From positions 186,001 to 250,000 of the forward strand of contig NW_027469209.1 in the NCBI RefSeq assembly GCF_051020765.1: a stretch of DNA of 64,000 bases. Reading direction: 5' to 3'. This stretch comes from Lasioglossum baleicum. Lineage: Eukaryota; Arthropoda; Insecta; Hymenoptera; Halictidae. Each line of letters opens with the position of its first letter. The first letter of the stretch is position 1. Below, in pieces: positions 57,420 to 64,000 of the stretch. The notes beneath the pieces were generated by a model. It saw only the letters and a program-made list of their open reading frames with translations, was not told the DNA's origin and did no database searches. A program made the translations under genes and the position numbers.

Positions 57420-58778
57420 ATGTCTCGCCCAATCACGCGATCTCAAAGGGATCTCCAAGCAGATCCTAACGCAGACCTTCCCCCAATGACCGAGGAAGAG
57501 CTACTCCTTTATGCGCAAGACCTCGCCCGTAGAGAGCAATATCTCAAAGAGGAAACTGATTTTATTGCCAAATTGCGTCTCAAATATGAAGAAGACGCAC
57601 AAAACCAAAAGAATATGCTCGATGAAATACGAAAAGAGCTTCATAACATCCAAATCACGAGTCAAAGCCTACGTCAACAATCGCCTACACCAGGCCCTAG
57701 TAACGTCTCTAATATGCGGGAACCTTCACCGCCAGAGCCACGCGAAATCCCACAGTATGAACCTACTGGCAATTTCGCTCTAAAACAAGCCGCCGAGCTT
57801 GTCCCTAGATTCGACGGAACTTCGTCTTCCGTCCTACAATTCATACGCGCATGCAAACGCGCGCGTGACACCGTACCGGCCACTGCAGAGCGTGCCCTCA
57901 CAAAATTGCTCTGCAATAAACTCCACGATCGTGCTTATGCCGCTATAGAAGGCCAGCACATATTCACAATTTCTGCACTATGCGAGAAATTACGAACAGT
58001 ACTGGGCCCATACAAATTCGTTGACCAGTACCGTGGCGATCTCGCGAGTGTACTCCAAGCTCCAAACGAGCACATCCTAGACTTCATCAATCGCGTTAAA
58101 GACCTTCGAACCGCGATTCAAGATGCCACAGATATTGGCCTTGATTACGAAGAACTAGATCGCTTCGTAGTAGATTGTTTTCTACGAGGTCTCCTTCCTC
58201 AGCTGCGTGCCGAAGTGCTTCATTGCCCTTCGCGAAATCCTGCCACTGTTTTCGAAGCAGCCATCTCTGCTTACAGGCAGTATGAGTCAGACCAGACTCG
58301 TCGACGAGAACTGATCCGCGAAGAAAAACGAGTCAGCTTCTCTGATAACCGGCCGTATCGCCAGCGTTCCACGTACGAGTCCGCTCGTGACATTCCAGAG
58401 CGAACTCAAGAACGCCGCGATAACAGACCGGACTCGTCTCAGCAGTCCTCGAGAAACTCAAACCGGGACTCTTATCGCTCCCCGACGCCGCAACGGCGAT
58501 GGGAAAATAATCCTCGCGACCAAAACACGTACCGCGATGGTCGCACAGATCGCCCCTCAAGCCCTAACATATTTTGCAACTATTGCAAAGTCCCCGGGCA
58601 CGATATTCACGAGTGCCGTAAGCGCGCTTTTAATAATAATAGGAGGTCGGGAAACGAGTCCGGCCTCCCGACCGAAGCCAACCCAAGGCGGGAGGCCGCA
58701 TCTTCAACTCAAACTACAGCCCGCACCCAAACAGCTATCCGGACGAACGACCAGTCCGACGATTCGTCTCAGCAGTAA
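57420..58778 (+). CDS. gag: Gag polyprotein, element H (452 aa)
   Basis: Intact LTR2 Gag; knuckle CNYCKVPGHDIHEC preceded by Ile instead of Lys (NIFCNYC). Otherwise as F. Confidence 0.93.
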   Translation: MSRPITRSQRDLQADPNADLPPMTEEELLLYAQDLARREQYLKEETDFIAKLRLKYEEDAQNQKNMLDEIRKELHNIQITSQSLRQQSPTPGPSNVSNMREPSPPEPREIPQYEPTGNFALKQAAELVPRFDGTSSSVLQFIRACKRARDTVPATAERALTKLLCNKLHDRAYAAIEGQHIFTISALCEKLRTVLGPYKFVDQYRGDLASVLQAPNEHILDFINRVKDLRTAIQDATDIGLDYEELDRFVVDCFLRGLLPQLRAEVLHCPSRNPATVFEAAISAYRQYESDQTRRRELIREEKRVSFSDNRPYRQRSTYESARDIPERTQERRDNRPDSSQQSSRNSNRDSYRSPTPQRRWENNPRDQNTYRDGRTDRPSSPNIFCNYCKVPGHDIHECRKRAFNNNRRSGNESGLPTEANPRREAASSTQTTARTQTAIRTNDQSDDSSQQ

Positions 58779-60994
58779 ATCTTGCTGCAGACTCACCAAT
58801 CCCGCGCGTAAAAATCTCCGCCCCCCAATTACAAAAGAAGTGTGAATTTTTGTTGGACACGGGTTCGGAGATCAATTTAATTCGTGCGTCAAGTCTAGAA
58901 CCAAATCTACCTATAGATCATACGAACACTATAGAAGTCCAAGGAATAACCGAGGGATCCATTCCAACTCTCGGTCAAATTAAAATACACTTACAGGGTC
59001 AAAACCCTATCGAATTTCATGTCTTGGAAGAAAACTTCCCAATTAACATCGACGGAATCCTCGGTTCTCCCTTCTTCAGAACAGGAGCCGAGATCTCCTT
59101 TGCGAATGAATACATTACGATAGGAAACATTCGGGTTCCCTTCTCGAACCCTTGCGCGCCCACGGCTGAGCCTCGCGATAAATTGGCAGCAGAGGTTATT
59201 TCAATGCCTTCGTCTATGACCAACGATCTCGTTAAAACTCCAGCCGTCGAGCGTGAGGAACATTCGGCAAGGAACGTTCGAGTGTCTTCCTCAAATCCTC
59301 GTGCACCCGCGGTCAGACCTTGCAGAGCTCCGGTGACGGAGGTTATTTCAATGCCTCCTCGGGATTCGATCGAGTGCTCCCTAGAGAAAAACGCCGTGAA
59401 AAGCCGGCCGGAATCGAAGGAGACTCGAGAGATATCGGAGTACACTGCGAGAAGTCGGATCGTGGAGCGTGAGGATCGAGTCCGAACAAAGACTCCTCCG
59501 AAATCCGAAGAATTCGTCCTCGAACCTCGTACCGTTGCGTGCATAGCGGTCGACGTCGAAGGACCCAAACAGGGATATATCCGCCGTGTTAATGTAGCGC
59601 CGGATGTATTCCTGGGTGACTGCGTTGTCACCAATCGTAAAGGCAAAGCGAGCCTCCGGTGTTTTAACACCTCGTCGGAAAGAGTTTCATTTCGATTGCC
59701 CCCATTGGAGATGGAAGAAATCGAGTCGTACTCTTCCGACTTTTCTAATTCCGGGTATCATCCCGACGTATTCGGTAACCATCCCGACCTTACTAATTCC
59801 GGGTACCATCCCGACGTATTCGGTAACCATCCCGACCATTCTACTTCCGGGTATCATCCCGACGTATTCGGTAACCATCCCGACCTTTCTAATTCCGGGA
59901 ACCATCCCGACGTATTCGGTAACCATCCCGACCATTCTACTTCCGGGTATCATCCCGACGTATTCGGTAACCATCCCGACATTTCTAACTCCGGTAACCA
60001 GGCCGATTCTTATACTAACTCCGGTAACCAGCCCGATTATTATACTAACTCCGGTAACCAGCCCGATTCTTATACTAACTCCGGTAACCAGCCCGATTCT
60101 CATACTAACTCCGGTAACCAGCCCGATCCTTATTCTAACTCCGGTAACCAGCCCGATCAATTCCAAGACCAACTCCATTCCTACGACAATCAAAGATCTT
60201 CAAGACCCATATATAAGCAGGTCTGTTCTATATTGCACAATAAATCCAGCGACAGTTCTAAACCAGAGAAGGATATCAAAGCCTCCAAAGTAAAAGAACT
60301 TCATAACTTACTTCGAAATCATATCTTTGATGATCCACAGAAACTCGATTCCTTTCAACTTCCATCTGCACGTTGCCATGCGAAGCGAAACGAATACGAT
60401 AAAATTAATCTCTGCGCTACAGCGAAATACGCGTCAGCAAGAAAGAAATGTAAATCCGAGTACCCTCGCGATAAAGGATACCCCTATGAGAATAAGCGAG
60501 CGAAATTCGAAGCCCAGCATCGGCAAAATCTCCTTCGACCACCGGAAGATATAGAACAAGTATTCCTACTCAAAGAACCCTGCAAGGGCAAATTCGATGC
60601 GCAATATACGGGTCCAAATGAAATCTGCGACATCTTAGACTCAAACAATGTAAAAATTAAAGTAGGGAACCATTTTAAGATTGTACATGCAAACAAACTC
60701 AAGCGTGCGCCGAATAATCCAACGCAAACCCCGCGTCAGCGAAACGTGACACTCATCTGGACGCAGATAAGAAAAGACAAAAGTGACAGTGACACCAGTG
60801 ATTCCCCACCCACCCAAAACCCAACTATGCAAAATGAACAAAGCGAAATAATTTGCATAAAACCAGCCCCAGCCCCACGTGCCGACACCGACAACATTTC
60901 AGTGCGACCAGTGTTTCGTACAAATATAGGAAATACTCGCCGAGAACTGTGCTCCCTGCGCGGAGTACCCCCGGACGATGCGTCGCATGATTGA
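58775..60994 (+). CDS. pro: Protease-repeat-integrase-tail protein, element H
   Basis: Longest LTR2 second frame. Protease, linker, repeat (59746-60157), basic block, integrase GPY/F-like tail (YTGPNEICDI, VHANKLKRAP) and a shortened envelope-like tail: the NEKRQS/HCEYDLSD part present in B and F is replaced here by a brief unrelated stretch before ADTDNISVRPVFRT. No RT, RNase H or integrase core. Confidence 0.87.
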   Translation, partial: VNLAADSPIPRVKISAPQLQKKCEFLLDTGSEINLIRASSLEPNLPIDHTNTIEVQGITEGSIPTLGQIKIHLQGQNPIEFHVLEENFPINIDGILGSPFFRTGAEISFANEYITIGNIRVPFSNPCAPTAEPRDKLAAEVISMPSSMTNDLVKTPAVEREEHSARNVRVSSSNPRAPAVRPCRAPVTEVISMPPRDSIECSLEKNAVKSRPESKETREISEYTARSRIVEREDRVRTKTPPKSEEFVLEPRTVACIAVDVEGPKQGYIRRVNVAPDVFLGDCVVTNRKGKASLRCFNTSSERVSFRLPPLEMEEIESYSSDFSNSGYHPDVFGNHPDLTNSGYHPDVFGNHPDHSTSGYHPDVFGNHPDLSNSGNHPDVFGNHPDHSTSGYHPDVFGNHPDISNSGNQADSYTNSGNQPDYYTNSGNQPDSYTNSGNQPDSHTNSGNQPDPYSNSGNQPDQFQDQLHSYDNQRSSRPIYKQVCSILHNKSSDSSKPEKDIKASKVKELHNLLRNHIFDDPQKLDSFQLPSARCHAKRNEYDKINLCATAKYASARKKCKSEYPRDKGYPYENKRAKFEAQHRQNLLRPPEDIEQVFLLKEPCKGKFDAQYTGPNEICDILDSNNVKIKVGNHFKIVHANKLKRAPNNPTQTPRQRNVTLIWTQIRKDKSDSDTSDSPPTQNPTMQNEQSEIICIKPAPAPRADTDNISVRPVFRTNIGNTRRELCSLRGVPPDDASHD
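59746..60157 (+). repeat. Coding NHPD/NQPD repeat, element H
   Basis: Six composite units of NSGYHPDVFGNHPD type followed by six 30-bp NSGNQPDSYT-type units; the longest array in the window. Confidence 0.87.
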
Positions 60995-61060
60995 GTGTGA
61001 TATCGAGTGTTGAGCGAGAAATTTCTTCCTTGTAAGAAATTTCTTTTCCGCGTTGGGAGG

Positions 61061-63016
61061 TGTTACGTCGTCCGATGTACGACGTTGGCCTTGTACACAC
61101 ACTATGTATACAAGGTCTGATCTGCATAAGATCCACACACCGACCCCTAGACATAAGAGCATAGCATTAAGATCTCATTATTCTATTGTTCTAATCCTTA
61201 TCTCCGTCTCTACCCATCACCATAACTTCTCCTTGATCAACACCTTACCTCAGTTTCAACCCATCACCACGACACATAATGCAACAAAGTATTGCATCAC
61301 TCTAGAAGCATCTAGAAGCTTCTAGAAACGTCGAGAAGTCCAAAGACTGCTGCATCAGCAGTCCCACGCTCGTAGAGGGCAATAGGACAGCCACGAGACT
61401 GCAGCGTCAGCAGAAATGCACGTGCAGTCCCCGGGAGCGAAGACGCTGCTGCGTCAGCGGTTCTCCCACTCCGACGACTGAAGAACAAAGAGACTGCAGC
61501 GTCAGCTATCCCCACTCCGAACGAAGGAGGCAAGGCAGAGCAGGCGCTTGCATCAGTCCGCCTTCAGCCAGCGACTCGCACAGACGTGCCTACCTGGCCT
61601 CAGAGTCAGTCCGGCTTCTTCCCACTTCAAGAGCAGACGTGTTCAGTCTAGCTCCGCGAAAGTGAAGTGTGTCGATCCTTCACTCCTAATTCCAATTCCA
61701 ATTCCAACTCTAACTCAACTCAACTCAAGTCCTAATTCTCATACGTTATTCCTATAACATATTACAATATCCATTATTCATTAATCCAATTACTACTCCT
61801 ATTATAATATTACTTACATATTGTATACCAGTGTACTTACCAGTTCTTACTCAATATATCATTATTATACCAGTGCTTCGATCGTGTTATTCTTGTGTTA
61901 GTTCAACACTATCTTCCAGTTCAGTTCTTACATTGAATGTATTATACTCGTGACATATCCGGACTTGGTCTAAAGTGCGCAGTGGAAACGCTGAGCCGCC
62001 AATAAGGAATTTGAAGCGAGTCATAGAGAAGTTCTCGTGCCACGTCTAGAATTGGTCTAAAGAGCGCAGTGGAAACGCTGAGCCGCCACTATAGACGTGA
62101 AGCGAGTTAACTACCTAAAAGGTTAACAACAAATGGAAGTTCATTTTCATTATCTTATTAATATTCCGTCATTACTATTCCTTACCCATGCGACGCCCAC
62201 GTCGAGCGGGACGCAAGTATCAACTTGCTAAATTGAGACGCGCGTTGAGAAATAAAGCGGTGCTCGATCAAATCATTGCCACTACCGAGTGGACAGAACT
62301 TCTGGGAACCACCGAGCACATTCCGTGTGACGCGTCCGATTACGTTTCTGTACACGGTTGCCCTTGCAGCCTTCCTAAAGAGGTCAACCACGCGGACCTC
62401 TCGCGAGCTCCGACGCCAGTTCTGCATCCGGTCGATTGTCCAGAGGTGATCGACATAGCCGACGACGACGACAGCCGAGACACGATCATCGTTCCCAGGG
62501 TCCGTTGCCGAATCATCCGTGACGTTCCTCTGCCAGCTCATCAACGTGTCGTCTTGCGGCCAGCATCCAAGGCCACTAACGTCGTCCCGAACCGAGCAGC
62601 AGCAACTTTGCCAGATCTTCCCCACCTCGAGGACATCTGTATAGAAGATCCGATGTACGACACCTACTGTCAGTACCGCCAGTTCCTGCTGCAACAATAT
62701 TATTAGGCGTTAATACAACATTGCGGTGAGTCGTATAATATCTTGTATAATTGTTGAATCCTGTAAACTCACCGTTCTCGTTGCATCCTCTCGCGCGCGA
62801 TTCTTGTCGGGACACTCCTTGTAACCGCGTCGGACGTTCTTTTCTTGACTGCATCCATAGCAATATCGGTTGTCCTAGTGCATATGACAGCCCGCGGCTG
62901 TCTCGGCACGAAAGACCACTCCTCATTTTAATCATAATATCTCAACCGTCCGTCTGTCACTGTTCTCTTTTCTCTCTCTTGGTACCTGTAACAAAAACAC
63001 AGTGACGGACGTGACA
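61061..63016 (+). repeat. LTR2, 3' LTR of H
   Basis: 1956 bp, same length as the 5' LTR. Heat-shock array 61304-61338. Confidence 0.93.
62188..62706 (+). CDS. LTR-encoded protein ORF0 (172 aa), 3' LTR of H
   Basis: Identical in protein sequence to the 5' LTR copy at 56481-56999. Confidence 0.78.
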   Translation: MRRPRRAGRKYQLAKLRRALRNKAVLDQIIATTEWTELLGTTEHIPCDASDYVSVHGCPCSLPKEVNHADLSRAPTPVLHPVDCPEVIDIADDDDSRDTIIVPRVRCRIIRDVPLPAHQRVVLRPASKATNVVPNRAAATLPDLPHLEDICIEDPMYDTYCQYRQFLLQQYY

Positions 63017-64000
63017 CATCCTCTCGCACGTGTTTTACTCGACTAGCCTGCGGGATGCATCCTCTCGCACGTGTTTTTACTCGACTAGCCTGCGGGATGC
63101 ATCCTCTCGCACGTGTTTTTACTGGACTAGCCTGCGGGATGCATACTCTCGCACGTGTTTTTGCTCGACTAGGCTGCGGGATGCATCCTCTCGCACGTGT
63201 TTTTGCTCGACTAGCCTGCGGGATGCTTCCTCCCGCACGTGTTTTTACGCGACTAGCCTGCGGGATGCATCCTCTCGCACGTGTTTTTACTCGACTAGCC
63301 TGCGGGATGCATCCTCTCGCACGTGTTTTTACTCGACTAGCCTGCGGGATGCATCCTCTCGCATGTGTTTTTACTCGACTAGCCTGCGGGATGCATCCTT
63401 TCGCACGTGTTTTTACTCGACTAGCCTGCGGGATGCATCCTCTCGCACGTGTTTTTGCTCGACTAGCCTGCGGGATGCATCCTCTCGCACGTGTTTTTGC
63501 TCGACTAGCCATAAGCATCCCAAAAAACCTGCGCATGCGCATCCCACAAAACCTGCGCATGCCCATCCCACAAAACCTCGCACGTGTTTTTACTCGACTA
63601 GCCTGCGGGATGCATCCTCTCGCACATGTTTTTACTCGACTAGCCTGCGGGATGCATCCTCTCGCATGTGTTTTTACTCGACTAGCCTGCGGGATGCATC
63701 CTTTCGCACGTGTTTTTACTCGACTAGCCTGCGGGATGCATCCTCTCGCACGTGTTTTTGCTCGACTAGCCTGCGGGATGCATCCTCTCGCACGTGTTTT
63801 TGCTCGACTAGCCATGCGCATCCCAAAAAACCAGCGCATGCGCATCCCAAAAAATCTGCGCATGCGCATCCCACAAAACCTCGCACGTGTTTGTGCTCGA
63901 CTAGCCTGCGGGATGCATCCTTTCGCACGTGTTTTTACTCGACTAGCCTGCGGGATGCATCCTCTCGCACGTGTTTTTGCTCGACTAGCCTGCGGGATGC
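63017..64000 (+). repeat. 42-bp minisatellite with higher-order structure
   Basis: About twenty 42-bp units, each with CTCTCGCACGTGTTTTT, a CGACTAGCCTGCGGGATGC end and a palindromic CACGTG. The array continues beyond the window. The 313-residue minus-strand open frame (62928-63869) arises only because 42 is divisible by three and is not a gene. Confidence 0.92.
63510..63890 (+). repeat. 24-bp GCGCATGC blocks inside the minisatellite
   Basis: Two blocks (63510-63578 and 63813-63890), about 306 bp apart, hold about three 24-bp units with TGCGCATGCGCATCCCA and an A-rich end. They define a higher-order repeat with seven or so 42-bp units between. Confidence 0.8.

Larger units (their letters stand above)
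55354..63016 (+). mobile_element. Element H: complete LTR2 gag-protease retroelement
   Basis: 7663 bp, target duplication CATC (55350-55353 and 63017-63020) in the minisatellite. Two LTRs of 1956 bp, PBS, gag, protease-tail frame, polypurine tract (61053-61060). Frames intact. A subfamily variant with AACAAA instead of AATAAA in both LTRs. Confidence 0.94.

Noticed and set aside
62928..63869. 313-residue minus-strand protein with a 14-residue repeat
   Set aside because: A 42-bp satellite read through; it begins inside LTR2 and has no independent support.
63017..64000. CRISPR-like array
   Set aside because: Units are contiguous 42-bp repeats without unique spacers in a eukaryotic retroelement setting.

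Overview
The window is a dense, multiply nested cluster of long-terminal-repeat (LTR) retroelements from an animal genome, almost certainly an arthropod and most likely an insect. No host single-copy gene was recognised. Evidence for this origin: retroviral-type gag with a CCHC knuckle, a DTG aspartyl protease, a GPY/F-type integrase tail of the Ty3/Gypsy kind, a 17-nt primer-binding site (PBS) complementary to the 3' end of a tRNA-Ser, 4-bp target duplications, and arthropod-type Inr+DPE core promoters. An ant or other hymenopteran is only a guess.

Four LTR families occur, named here by LTR. LTR1 (about 1.8 kb; starts TGTGACGTC) belongs to gag-protease-glycoprotein elements E0 (1-3666, truncated) and C (23859-32421), plus a solo LTR. 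LTR2 (about 1.96 kb; starts TGTTACGTCGTCC) belongs to gag-protease elements A (4526-11435), B (14933-22526, minus strand), F (36197-43844) and H (55354-63016), plus two minus-strand remnants. LTR3 (about 2.4 kb; starts TGTTACGTCGGAC) belongs to the glycoprotein-bearing element G (43980-54168) and the old, split minus-strand element D. LTR4 (1.3-1.4 kb; starts TGTTACGTCCCGG) is present as two solo LTRs.

Target duplications let the stratigraphy be read. D (minus strand) is the oldest visible element and is broken into five pieces from 11436 to 43979. Into D went A, a solo LTR1 (CACG), solo LTR4-A (CGCC), solo LTR4-B (GCAG), F (CAAG) and the left end of G (CGAC). B sits inside the solo LTR1 (CCTA), C sits inside LTR4-A (GCGT), a minus-strand LTR2 remnant sits inside A's 5' LTR, and E0 sits inside that remnant. 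H sits inside a 42-bp minisatellite (CATC) that fills the right end. G's two flanks do not match, so it is a recombinant or an assembly join.

The shared gene plan is unusual. Every element has gag, then protease in the -1 frame, then a conserved linker, then a hydrophilic Asn-His/Gln-Pro-Asp repeat where reverse transcriptase, RNase H and the integrase core should be. LTR2 elements then keep only an integrase C-terminal tail fused to an envelope-like cytoplasmic tail. LTR1 and LTR3 elements continue in frame into a complete glycoprotein that resembles those of chuviruses. All must therefore use polymerase and integrase in trans. In addition, LTR2 and LTR3 each encode, inside the LTR and downstream of an Inr+DPE promoter, a conserved 172-199-residue protein with a basic N-terminus and acidic SUMO-interaction-like motifs (called ORF0 here). 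LTR2 also carries a near-perfect seven-unit heat-shock element. The LTR protein together with the polymerase-less architecture is the best candidate for something undescribed.
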